Below, piece by piece: positions 47,634 to 56,000 of a stretch of DNA of 64,000 nucleotides. The first letter of the stretch is position 1, and each line of letters starts with the position of its first letter. The stretch is taken from contig NZ_CP069526.1 of assembly GCF_016889705.1 (NCBI RefSeq), positions 248,001-312,000 of the forward strand, read 5' to 3'. The translations under genes and the position numbers were made by a program. The stretch comes from Amycolatopsis sp. FDAARGOS 1241 (GTDB lineage Bacteria; Actinomycetota; Actinomycetes; Mycobacteriales; Pseudonocardiaceae). The notes below the pieces were generated by a model, which did no database searches, was not told the origin of the DNA, and was given only the letters and a program-made list of their open reading frames with translations.

Positions 47634-50630
47634 GTGAACCCGTCACGAAGGGGTTCGGTCTTCGCGCTGAACAACTGGCGGCTTCGGTCGAAGCTCGCCC
47701 TCGTTCTGATCATCCCGACGCTGACCGCGCTCGTGCTCGGTGCGCTGCGCGTGGTGGACGACGCCCGCGAGGCCGTGCAGTTCGGCCACACCGCGGACCA
47801 GGTCGCCTTCGCGGTAAAGGTGACCACGGTCATCCACGACCTGCAGGGCGAGCGGACGCTCGCGGTCGCGCGGCTCTCCTCCGGCGACTCCTCGCGCCAG
47901 ACCGGGCTCGACGCCCAGATCGCGAAAGTCGACCGCGACGTCGACGACCTGCGCAACGCGCTCGTGAACCTCAACCCCGACGACCAGGCGACCAGCGACC
48001 GGTACGCCCGCGGCATCCAGCGCCTCGACGCGCTGCGCCCGCTGCGCGCGGCCACCAGCTCCTCGTCCTACTCCGACGTCGCGGTGCTCGACACGTACTC
48101 GTCGATCCTGGACTCGCTCATCCAGCTCGGCCGCGAAGTGACCACCGCGGTCACCGACCGCGACTTGCTGAGGCTGGGCAACAGCACGCAATCCATCAGT
48201 GAGGCCAAGGAGTTCACGCTCCGCGGCGACACCGCGCTCGAGATCGCGGCGTTCCGCAACGGCTTCCCGGGCGACCTGCTGGACCAGACCCGCTCCGCCG
48301 AGGCGAGCGGTGACGCGTCGATCGCCTCGTTCCTCGCGAACGCCACCGACGACCAGGTGCAGCTTTACTCCGACACCGTGTCGGGCCCGGAGGTTGACGA
48401 CCGGCGCCGGATCCAGAAGCAGGCCTTCTCGTTCGCGCAGCAGGGCGAATCGCTGAACCTCGATCCGACTCGGCTCGCGCAGGACAGCACCGTCGCGTCG
48501 GACAAGATGCGCGCGGTGGAGTCGAACCTGCTCACGCAGCTGCGCACGCAGGCCGACGACCTGGCCAGCTCGGCCGTCCGCTCCGCGTGGGTCGGCGGGG
48601 TGATCGTCCTCGCGGCCCTGATCGCGGCGCTGGTCCTGATGCTCGTGGTCGCCCGCCTCATGCTACGCCCGCTGCGCGTGCTGCGGACAACGGCGCTCGA
48701 CGTGGCCTACACGCGGCTGCCGGAAACGGTTCAGTCCATTCTGGACGATCCGGATCCGGTCAACGCCTCGAAGAAGGCCGTGGACCCGGTTCCGGTCGTC
48801 TCGCGTGACGAGATCGGTGAAGTGGCGCGCTCGTTCGACGTGGTCCACGAACAGGCCGTCAAGATGGCCGCCGAACAGGCTCTCCTGCGCGAGAACGTCA
48901 ACGGCATCTTCGTGAACCTCTCCCGGCGCTCGCAGCGGCTGGTGGAACGCCAGCTCGGCGTGATCGACCGCCTCGAGGCCGACGAGCAGGACCCGGACCA
49001 CTTGGCGAGCCTGTTCGAGCTCGACCACCTCGCGACGCGGCTGCGGCGCAACGGCGAGTCGCTGCTGGTGCTCTCGGGTGCCGGCCTCGCGAAGTCCGTG
49101 CCCAAGCCCGTGCCCGCGGCCGACGTGATCGGCGCCGCGGTGTCCGAGATCGAGCAGTACGCCCGCATCGAGGTCGGCATCGTGCCGGAGGTCGCCGTGC
49201 AGGGCCTCGCGATCCACGACCTCGTGCACGTGCTCGCCGAGCTGCTCGACAACGCGACCTACTTCTCCGAGCCGGAGACGAAGGTCACAGTGCGGGCCGT
49301 GGTGACTCGCAAGAAGGCGCTCGCCATCCAGATCACCGACCACGGTGTGGGCATGGCCGAGGACCGGCTCGCCGAGATCAACCAGCGCCTGGCCGACCCA
49401 CCGGACCTCGACGTCTCGGTGACGCGGCGGATGGGTCTGTACGTGGTCGCGCGACTGGCCCAGCGCCACGGCATCGAGGTGCGGCTGCGCGAGAACGAGG
49501 ACATCGAAGGTGGCGTGATCGCCCGCGTGGTCGTGCCGGCCGAGCTGCTCACGCAGCTGCGCCCGAACACCGTCGCGCCGCGGCAGACGCCGCCGCTGAA
49601 CCGCAACGAGATCTCGCACCCGAGCCTGCCGCCCCTCAACCGGCAGATCGAGTCGACGCCACCGCCTCCCGCGCAGTCGGCGCCGCCGGCGCCCCCGCCC
49701 GTGCCGGCGCAGTCGAACGGCGGCCTCGTACCGCTCGACCAGCCGATCAGCCTTGACGACCTCGTGGCCGGGAACCGCGCGGCCGGGCCGTTCCTCAGCC
49801 CCGAAGCGGCGCTGCCGGAAGCCCCGGCGTGGCCGACGGCCGAAGACCTGGCCCCGCTCACCCAGCAGTCCAACGGGGACGGTGCGAGCCTGGCGGAGAC
49901 CGAGTTCCCGCCGCTGGTGCTCCCGAAGCGCGAACCGAAGTACGTCGCGCCGGAGGAGCCGAAGCGGGAGGAACCGGCCGTGGACGACGGCGCGTCGGCC
50001 CTCGAGGACGACGTGCCCACCCGGCGCCTGCCGATCTACCAGTCGGTGCTGTCGCGGTGGTTCAGCGAAGGCAGTGAAGACGGCGAGTCCGGACCGAGCG
50101 CAGCGCTCGACGAGTTCGCCGTCCCGGCGCCCTCCGAGAGTGCCGCCGAGCCGAACGCAGCGACCGAACCGGCGGCACCGGAGGCCGGCAGCCCGGACGA
50201 GAGCCGTGAGGAGGAGCCGAGCGAAGCCACGCCGCTCTACCCCGGTTCCGAGGACGGCTGGAGCAGCGCCTCCGACGAGGGCTGGCAGGCCGCGCAGTCG
50301 CTGCTCGAGAACAGGGCCGAGGAGATGACGCCGGCGGGCCTGCCCAAGCGGGTGCCCAACGCCTACCTCGTGCCGGGCTCGATCGGCAGCCGGCCGGCAG
50401 CGGGGGAGCAGCAGAATTCGTTCACGGACGCGACTGCCGGTCTGCCCGGAACGGGTGCTATCACCCGCTCGGCTGCCGCGGCCCGCAACCGGATGGCAAG
50501 CTTCCAGCGTGGGTACACCTCCGGACGGCACGCTCTGCAGGAGCGGCCGGCCGATGCCCGGCTCGACGAGGATGGCGTCCGGGTCACCGGAGCCGGGTAT
50601 GTGAGCGACAGCAGTGAGGAGCGACAGTGA
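47634..50630 (+). CDS. cvnA: conservon sensor histidine kinase CvnA
   Basis: A 998-residue membrane kinase with two membrane helices (about 20-40 and 318-340) around a NIT-like extracellular helical domain. A HAMP-like segment follows, then [13 protein letters not shown] with the phosphoacceptor H465, HATPase_c motifs [10 protein letters not shown] and DHGVGM, and a 330-residue Pro/Glu-rich disordered tail. The GTG at 47634 has GGAGG; GTG 47502 is possible. It is the first gene of cvnABCD. No response regulator gene is present. CvnA kinases instead work with the CvnB-C-D GTPase module. Confidence 0.91.
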   Translation: MNPSRRGSVFALNNWRLRSKLALVLIIPTLTALVLGALRVVDDAREAVQFGHTADQVAFAVKVTTVIHDLQGERTLAVARLSSGDSSRQTGLDAQIAKVDRDVDDLRNALVNLNPDDQATSDRYARGIQRLDALRPLRAATSSSSYSDVAVLDTYSSILDSLIQLGREVTTAVTDRDLLRLGNSTQSISEAKEFTLRGDTALEIAAFRNGFPGDLLDQTRSAEASGDASIASFLANATDDQVQLYSDTVSGPEVDDRRRIQKQAFSFAQQGESLNLDPTRLAQDSTVASDKMRAVESNLLTQLRTQADDLASSAVRSAWVGGVIVLAALIAALVLMLVVARLMLRPLRVLRTTALDVAYTRLPETVQSILDDPDPVNASKKAVDPVPVVSRDEIGEVARSFDVVHEQAVKMAAEQALLRENVNGIFVNLSRRSQRLVERQLGVIDRLEADEQDPDHLASLFELDHLATRLRRNGESLLVLSGAGLAKSVPKPVPAADVIGAAVSEIEQYARIEVGIVPEVAVQGLAIHDLVHVLAELLDNATYFSEPETKVTVRAVVTRKKALAIQITDHGVGMAEDRLAEINQRLADPPDLDVSVTRRMGLYVVARLAQRHGIEVRLRENEDIEGGVIARVVVPAELLTQLRPNTVAPRQTPPLNRNEISHPSLPPLNRQIESTPPPPAQSAPPAPPPVPAQSNGGLVPLDQPISLDDLVAGNRAAGPFLSPEAALPEAPAWPTAEDLAPLTQQSNGDGASLAETEFPPLVLPKREPKYVAPEEPKREEPAVDDGASALEDDVPTRRLPIYQSVLSRWFSEGSEDGESGPSAALDEFAVPAPSESAAEPNAATEPAAPEAGSPDESREEEPSEATPLYPGSEDGWSSASDEGWQAAQSLLENRAEEMTPAGLPKRVPNAYLVPGSIGSRPAAGEQQNSFTDATAGLPGTGAITRSAAAARNRMASFQRGYTSGRHALQERPADARLDEDGVRVTGAGYVSDSSEERQ

Positions 50631-51100
50631 CACGGGCGGGTGCAGTGCAGCCGGGGGGCGGCTCGGCGCCGAACGGCAGGGCTTCGGCCGGCGCGGCGGG
50701 CAGCTTCGCGTGGCTGATCACGGACTTCGTCCACCGCGTGCCCGGGGCGGCGCACGCGGTGGTCGTTTCGGCCGACGGGCTGCTGCTCGCGGCTTCGCGG
50801 GGGCTGCCGAAGGACCGAGCCGACCAGCTGGCGGCCGTCGCGTCCGGGCTGACCAGCCTGGCGCGCGGTGCGGCGAAGGTGTTCGAAGGCGGCCCGGTCG
50901 CGCAGACCGTGGTCGAGATGGCCAACGGCTTCCTCTTCCTGATGTCGGTCTCCGACGGCTCGTGCCTCGCGGTGCTGGGCGCGCCGGACAGCGACATCGG
51001 GCTCGTGGTGTATGAGATGACGCTGCTGGTCGAACGCGTCGGCCAGCAGCTGACACCGGAGATGCGTGCGCAACTGCAGGGCGCTGCGATCCGCCGCTAG
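50627..51100 (+). CDS. cvnB: conservon roadblock/LC7 protein CvnB
   Basis: A 157-residue roadblock/LC7 domain protein. The block [35 protein letters not shown] and [20 protein letters not shown] is typical of CvnB. The GTG start overlaps the cvnA stop (GTGA). Roadblock proteins regulate small GTPases; CvnB is thought to bridge kinase and GTPase at the membrane. A close paralogue is at 52874. Confidence 0.93.
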   Translation: MTRAGAVQPGGGSAPNGRASAGAAGSFAWLITDFVHRVPGAAHAVVVSADGLLLAASRGLPKDRADQLAAVASGLTSLARGAAKVFEGGPVAQTVVEMANGFLFLMSVSDGSCLAVLGAPDSDIGLVVYEMTLLVERVGQQLTPEMRAQLQGAAIRR

Positions 51101-51127
51101 GCGGATCGGGAACTTCAGGAGCAAACC

Positions 51128-51892
51128 GTGGACGACGGGCGCTTGAGGGGCGATGGCCGCCTCGGTGACGACAACACCGGTGGCTGGGCCGAGCGGGACG
51201 AGGGCCGGGAGGACTGGAAGTCCTTCCGGGACCGGGTGGACCGCGAGTGGCGTGCCCGGCGCGCCACGGGATCCGACGCGGACCCGGTGCGGGAGCCTCC
51301 GAACTGGCTGACGGACTCCAACGCCGGGCAGCAGCCGATCACCGGCGAGTACCGCGACCGCCTCCTGGGCGGTCCGGGCGCCGAGCTGTTCGGCGGGTCG
51401 AGCGGCCCGCTGTACGACTCCGCCGAGTTCGCGGCGTTCTCCGCCGCGCGCGACGGCTCGCCGGGCCCGTCGTCGAACGAGCTCTCGGCCGCGCTGCCGC
51501 TGCAGGCCGCGGGCGAGTTCGTGGACGAACCGCCGGTCGCCGAGGTCGAGACGTCCGGGCTCGTGCGGCCTTACTTCCGCACGCGCGGGCGGACGAAGCC
51601 GACCTACGACCTCGCGATCGAGGCATTGGTCTCGACCAGCGAACAAGGGCGCGTGCTCGACCGCGTGCGCGTGCCCGAGCACCGGTCCATCTGCGATCTG
51701 TGCATCGACACCCGGTCGGTGGCCGAGGTGGCGGCGCTGCTGCGCCTGCCGCTCGGCGTCGTGCGGGTGCTCATTGGTGACGTGGCGGGTCTCGGACTGG
51801 TGCTGGTGCACACGACCACCAGCACGACCTCGGGCGACCGCCCCAGTATCGAGTTCATGGAAAGGGTGCTCAGTGGGCTTCGGAGAATTTGA
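51128..51892 (+). CDS. cvnC: conservon DUF742 protein CvnC
   Basis: A 254-residue protein. The C-terminal 110 residues are the DUF742 domain (VRPYFRTRGRTKPTYDLAIE, HRSICDLCIDTRSVAEVAAL, RLPLGVVRVLIGDVAGLGLV), a winged-helix-like fold. The N-terminal half is charged and low in predicted structure (DDGRLRGDGRLGDDNTGGW). GTG start. Its 3' end overlaps the cvnD start by 20 bases, so the two are coupled. Confidence 0.92.
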   Translation: MDDGRLRGDGRLGDDNTGGWAERDEGREDWKSFRDRVDREWRARRATGSDADPVREPPNWLTDSNAGQQPITGEYRDRLLGGPGAELFGGSSGPLYDSAEFAAFSAARDGSPGPSSNELSAALPLQAAGEFVDEPPVAEVETSGLVRPYFRTRGRTKPTYDLAIEALVSTSEQGRVLDRVRVPEHRSICDLCIDTRSVAEVAALLRLPLGVVRVLIGDVAGLGLVLVHTTTSTTSGDRPSIEFMERVLSGLRRI

Positions 51893-52481
51893 CTCCGACG
51901 CGAACACACCGCAGGTGACGGGTCCGACCTCGTCGGCCAAGATCGTGGTCGCGGGTGGGTTCGGTTCGGGCAAGACGACACTGGTCGGAGCGATCTCGGA
52001 GATCGACCCGCTGACCACCGAGGCCATGATGACCGAGGCGAGTGTCGGCACCGACGACACTTCCGCCACGCCGAACAAGATGACCACCACGGTGGCCATG
52101 GACTTCGGCCGCATCTCGCTGGACTCGGACCTCGTGCTGTACGTGTTCGGCACGCCGGGTCAGCACCGGTTCTGGTTCATGTGGGACGACTTGGCCGTCG
52201 GCGCGATCGGCGCCGTGGTGCTGGTGGACACGCGGCGGCTCGCCGACGCGTTCCCCTCCATCGACTTCTTCGAGAACCGGAAGCTGCCGTACGTGGTCGC
52301 GATCAACTGTTTCGACCGCTTGCTGCATCACCAGATCGAGGACGTGCGGCACGCGTTGACGATCTCCCCGTCGGTGCCGATCATGGCGTGCGACGCTCGC
52401 GAACGGGACTCGGCCAAGCAGGTGCTGATCTCGGTCGTGCAGCACGCGATCGCCCACGACACGGCACTGCGGGCAGGCTAG
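51873..52481 (+). CDS. cvnD: conservon small GTPase CvnD
   Basis: A 202-residue Ras-like GTPase with G1 GGFGSGKTT, G3 FGTPGQHRF in place of DxxG, and G4-like NCFD instead of NKxD. The weak G4 is usual for CvnD (MglA-like) proteins. GTG 51873 is inside the end of cvnC. It completes a four-gene conservon, proposed to act like a eukaryotic GPCR switch in controlling development or secondary metabolism. Confidence 0.93.
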   Translation: MGFGEFDSDANTPQVTGPTSSAKIVVAGGFGSGKTTLVGAISEIDPLTTEAMMTEASVGTDDTSATPNKMTTTVAMDFGRISLDSDLVLYVFGTPGQHRFWFMWDDLAVGAIGAVVLVDTRRLADAFPSIDFFENRKLPYVVAINCFDRLLHHQIEDVRHALTISPSVPIMACDARERDSAKQVLISVVQHAIAHDTALRAG

Positions 52482-52873
52482 AACCCGAGTACCCGGGGCC
52501 GGGTGCGGCCGTTGGAGTGAACTCCACGTGCTTCACCCGCTTCGGGGAGTGGTGCCTTCGACCGGAGTAGGGCTGCGGTGGTGCTCTTCGGTACGGTCGG
52601 GGCCGGCAACGCCCGAACGGGCAGCCGGAACGCCGGTGACCTGCGCGGACATCCCACTGCGTACCGTTGCCGACGCCACCACCGAGTGATCCACGCATGC
52701 GTGGTCCTCGGTGGGTCCGCGCGGTGTGCGTTCGCGTGCGCACGCACAGTGCGCGGTGCTCGACGGACGCGGGCTCGACAGTGTCGGGCGGGTGAATACG
52801 CTGGAACGGCGTCTTCACGGCCGCCCGGTGATCATGGCGGAGCTCGGCGGTGTTCGACCGGTTTGGAGGAGCA
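52482..52873. other. 392-base gap between two conservon units
   Basis: No gene is supported. A perfect 14-bp palindrome TGGAGTGAACTCCA lies at 52513-52526. Whether the second cvnB has its own promoter here or depends on readthrough cannot be told from the sequence. Confidence 0.55.
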
Positions 52874-53293
52874 GTGACCGTTTCCGGCCAGGAGAGCCAG
52901 TTCGGCTGGCTGATCACGGACTTCGTGCGCCGGGTGCCCGGTGCCGCCCACGCCGTGCTGGTGTCGGCCGACGGCCTGCTGCTCGCACCGTCCGAGGGGC
53001 TGCCGGGGGACCGCGCGGAGCAGCTGTCGGCCGTCGCGTCGGGCCTCGTGAGCCTCACGCAGGGCGCGGCCCGCTGCTTCGAGGCCGGTGGTGTGAACCA
53101 GACCGTGGTCGAGATGGAGCTCGGGTACCTGTTCCTGATGTCGGTGTCGGACGGGTCTTCGCTGGCCGTGCTGGCCGCGCCCACGTGTGACATCGGGACC
53201 GTCGCGTATGAGATGACGCTGCTCGTGGAGCGCGTCGGCCAGCAGCTCACGCCCGAGCTGCGCGCCCGGCTCCAGGGCGGGGTGCGTGGGTAG
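52874..53293 (+). CDS. cvnB: second conservon roadblock/LC7 protein
   Basis: A 139-residue roadblock/LC7 protein, GTG start after GGAGGA. It is closely related to the first CvnB over its whole length ([60 protein letters not shown]). It shares an operon with the following DUF742 gene, three bases on. No kinase or GTPase of its own is nearby, so it may exchange with the first CvnB or work with the orphan kinase at 29,997. Confidence 0.92.
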   Translation: MTVSGQESQFGWLITDFVRRVPGAAHAVLVSADGLLLAPSEGLPGDRAEQLSAVASGLVSLTQGAARCFEAGGVNQTVVEMELGYLFLMSVSDGSSLAVLAAPTCDIGTVAYEMTLLVERVGQQLTPELRARLQGGVRG

Positions 53294-53296
53294 TAG

Positions 53297-55093
53297 ATGA
53301 AGATCTCCGGTTTCGGCGAGCAGGACACGAGTGCCTGGGACGCGCTGCACAAGGGCACCGATCGCGAGAACTTCGATTCGCCCAGCCACTACGAGCTGAG
53401 CACGCTGAAGACGATGCTGCCGCACCGGCGGCCGTCGCCGCCGCCTCCGCCGGCACCTGAGCCGGACATGCGGGAATGGTCTGGTTCTGCTGCCGCTGCT
53501 CCCGGGGCTGCTCCCGCCGAGTACGACGAAGACGACGGCTACGAGTGGGTCGAGGACGGCGAGTCCGGCTACTGGGAGGAAACGGGCTCCTCGTCGGGCT
53601 ATTACGACACGGAGTCCTACCTCACGCACGACGACCGCCAGGTCCCGGAGGACTCCGCGTACGGCCGCCGCCACCTCACCGCGGTGGACGATTCGCAACC
53701 CGAGTACTACCGCGATCCGGCGACGGAGCCTTCGGGTTACCCGGCGGCCACGGGGTACCGGCACGCTGCTGACTCGGGTGAGGTATACGGGTCGGGCTAT
53801 TACGCGACGCCGCCGGCCGAGGCGGCTGATGCGTCGGGTTATTACGGTGCGAGGTCGACCGGTGCGTCGGCTCATCACGAGGCGCGATCTGCTGAATCTG
53901 TTGACGCGTCCGGGTATTACGCGATGCCGGCTGCTAAATCGGTGGATGCGTCGGGCTACTACGCTGCGCGGCCAGGTGAATCGGCTGATGAGTCTGGTTA
54001 TTACGCGACGCGGTCGGCGGGATCGGGCCAAGCGTCTGGTTATGACGTAGCACCGTCTGCCGAATCGGCTGGTGTATCTGGGTATTACGCGACGTCGTCT
54101 GCGGAGCCGGGGTATTACTCGGCGCGGTCTGCGGACACGGCTATTGCGTCTGGTTTCCACGCGGTCTCTTCTGGGGAATCGGCTGGTGCGTCGGGTTTTG
54201 GTGCTGCGCGGTCCGCCGAGCCGGTTGGTGGGTTTGGTTCGCATGTTGCGTCGGCTGATGAGCCGGGGTATTACTCGGCACGGTCTGCAGAACCGGCGGC
54301 TGCGTCCGGATACGCCGCCGCCTCCGATGCCGACCCAGGTGACGAATACGCCTCGAGCTACCGCGCCGCGCCGCCGGCGGCCTCGGGTGAGGCGTACGCG
54401 TCCGGCTACTACGCCACGCCGTCCGCCGAGTCCTACAAACCCGCCGAGCCGACCGGCCGGCACGCCGTTGTGGAGCGGACCACCGAACCGAACCGCCGGA
54501 GCGAACCGAGCCGTCGCCACGCGGCCGTCGACACCGCCGACCGTGAATCCGGCTACCACCCCACGCCCGCGGACGTCGGTTACCTGCCCCCGGCCGACGG
54601 CCAGCACCGGCTCGCCGAGCCGCGCGAGCGCACCACGCCGCGTCCGTCGGGTCGACGCCGCGCGCCGGAAACCGTTGCGGCGCAAGAGGAAACGTACGCC
54701 GAGCCGACGTCGTGGCCCGAGCCGCCGCGCGCGGCGCCGCCGCCTGCGAAACCGGCGAAGTCGCGGGTGCGCCCGTACGCCCGTACCCGCGGCCGCACGC
54801 GCTCGGACCACAACCTCGCCCTCGAAGCCCTGGTCTCCACCAGCGACGACGGCCGCCGCTACCGGGGCGTGCGCTCCATCGAGCACCGGCGGATCTGCGA
54901 CCTCTGCCTGGACACCCGGTCGGTCGCCGAGATCGCCGCGCACCTGCACCTGCCGCTGGGCGTGGTGAAGGTCCTGGTCGGCGACATGGCCGATATCGGC
55001 CTCGTCCTGATCCACCAGACCGACCTCGTCCTGGGCGACCGCTCGTCGCGCGAGTTCATGGAACGGGTGCTGCAGGGTCTGCGCAACCTCTGA
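53297..55093 (+). CDS. cvnC: giant CvnC: DUF742 protein with a Tyr/Ser/Ala repeat region
   Basis: A 598-residue protein, more than twice the usual CvnC length. The C-terminal 108 residues are a normal DUF742 domain (VRPYARTRGRTRSDHNLALE, HRRICDLCLDTRSVAEIAAH). Before it stand a Pro-rich stretch (48-56), an acidic Tyr-rich stretch (75-110) and about 14 units of a 14-residue repeat, consensus SGYYATRSAESADA (residues 165-375). The repeat DNA is T-richer than its flanks. The region is probably disordered and aromatic-rich. No CvnD gene follows. Confidence 0.9.
   Translation: MKISGFGEQDTSAWDALHKGTDRENFDSPSHYELSTLKTMLPHRRPSPPPPPAPEPDMREWSGSAAAAPGAAPAEYDEDDGYEWVEDGESGYWEETGSSSGYYDTESYLTHDDRQVPEDSAYGRRHLTAVDDSQPEYYRDPATEPSGYPAATGYRHAADSGEVYGSGYYATPPAEAADASGYYGARSTGASAHHEARSAESVDASGYYAMPAAKSVDASGYYAARPGESADESGYYATRSAGSGQASGYDVAPSAESAGVSGYYATSSAEPGYYSARSADTAIASGFHAVSSGESAGASGFGAARSAEPVGGFGSHVASADEPGYYSARSAEPAAASGYAAASDADPGDEYASSYRAAPPAASGEAYASGYYATPSAESYKPAEPTGRHAVVERTTEPNRRSEPSRRHAAVDTADRESGYHPTPADVGYLPPADGQHRLAEPRERTTPRPSGRRRAPETVAAQEETYAEPTSWPEPPRAAPPPAKPAKSRVRPYARTRGRTRSDHNLALEALVSTSDDGRRYRGVRSIEHRRICDLCLDTRSVAEIAAHLHLPLGVVKVLVGDMADIGLVLIHQTDLVLGDRSSREFMERVLQGLRNL
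53789..54421 (+). repeat. 42-bp degenerate tandem repeat inside cvnC2
   Basis: About 14 units of roughly 42 bp encode SGYYA-type repeats. The units are diverged at the DNA level (several Gly/Ala codon choices differ) while keeping Ser-Gly-Tyr-Tyr, so the protein pattern seems to be under selection. Third positions include many T, unlike the rest of the gene. Confidence 0.82.
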
Positions 55094-55119
55094 GCCGGCA
55101 GCGGGTGCTGTCGGAGCCC

Positions 55120-55415
55120 GGCGTGCGCTGTGGGCTGTCGACCACGAGTGTCGCGAGTGCGGCGGTGCTTCTTCTCGTCCGTGTCCAGCGGGGTTTCGTC
55201 GATGAGGGTGTCTTGGACGAGGCGGGCCAGTCGAGGTCCGCGCGCAGCACGCCGGCTTCCTGCGCGCGCCGGAACAGCCGCACGCACGCCTCGCGTACCT
55301 TCTCGTGGACCCGCACGACCTCGCGGCTTGCCGACGGCGCCCGGCTCATCATGAACACCGTCCGCACCGGCCTCGCCCGGCTCCTGGACCACGACGGCGT
55401 AACGGTTTCCCACAT
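55120..55415 (-). pseudogene. TetR-family C-terminal remnant
   Basis: From 55415 the frame reads VRTVFMMSRAPSASREVVRV and HEKVREACVRLFRRAQEAGV, LRADLDW, typical of the effector domain of TetR regulators. Near 55228 it shifts to a second frame, RLARLVQDTLIDETPLDTDE. The DNA-binding half is missing. It looks like a decayed regulator gene. Confidence 0.6.
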
Positions 55416-55617
55416 CGCCCACCCACCTCGACGTCGCCTGCGCACCTGGACATCAAGGTGGACACGGAGACTCTCGCGGCTCCGGACCGCCTCTTCCCGG
55501 CCTCGGGCCGACCACCACGAACCCCGCTCCGGATACCTCCGGCTGACTGGTGCTCTCAGCTTTCCCATGCCGCCACGCTGCCACACCCGGTCGGCAACCC
55601 GCGGCCACTTCGGCCGG

Positions 55618-55760
55618 TAGTCCACAGGCTGCCCGAGTTGTGGACAACTGCCGCCTGATCTGCTGTATTTGCCGGGACCGTCGGCGGCGGCCGGTAGAAT
55701 GGGCATGGGACGCCCCCCTCGGGAGGGTGGGGGTTGTCTGCCCGGCCCGGGGCTGCCGGC
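55618..55760 (+). repeat. dispersed paired DnaA-box element, copy E
   Basis: TAGTCCACA (55618-55626) and TGTGGACAA (55639-55647) are inverted with 12 bases between. After 47 bases come TAGAAT (55695-55700), GGGCATGGGACGCCCCCC and the hairpin arm TCGGGAGGGTGGGGG. The rest of the 580-base gap from 55416 to 56000 shows nothing else. Confidence 0.85.
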
Positions 55761-56000
55761 AGCACTCAGCCCGCCCGATTAGGTCGCAGATGTGTTGTGG
55801 TGCAACGGAAATCGCCAGTGATCGGCCGTCGTCTGGGCTGGTCGGTGAGGTGCCGGTTCCGCTCGACCGCCTGGCGCTCCATTTCCGGTGCGACGCGTAA
55901 TGATCTGCCACAGAAGCTGCGAAAAATCCCGACTCTCAAGCGCGGCCCAACCACGTCGGCGGACGGCGACCAGTCTCAACCGCTGTCCCCCCGGGAAACC

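Noticed and set aside
52513..52526. TGGAGTGAACTCCA palindrome as a MerR-type operator
   Set aside because: It is a perfect dyad but no MerR gene or overlapping promoter spacing is visible, so no function is assigned.
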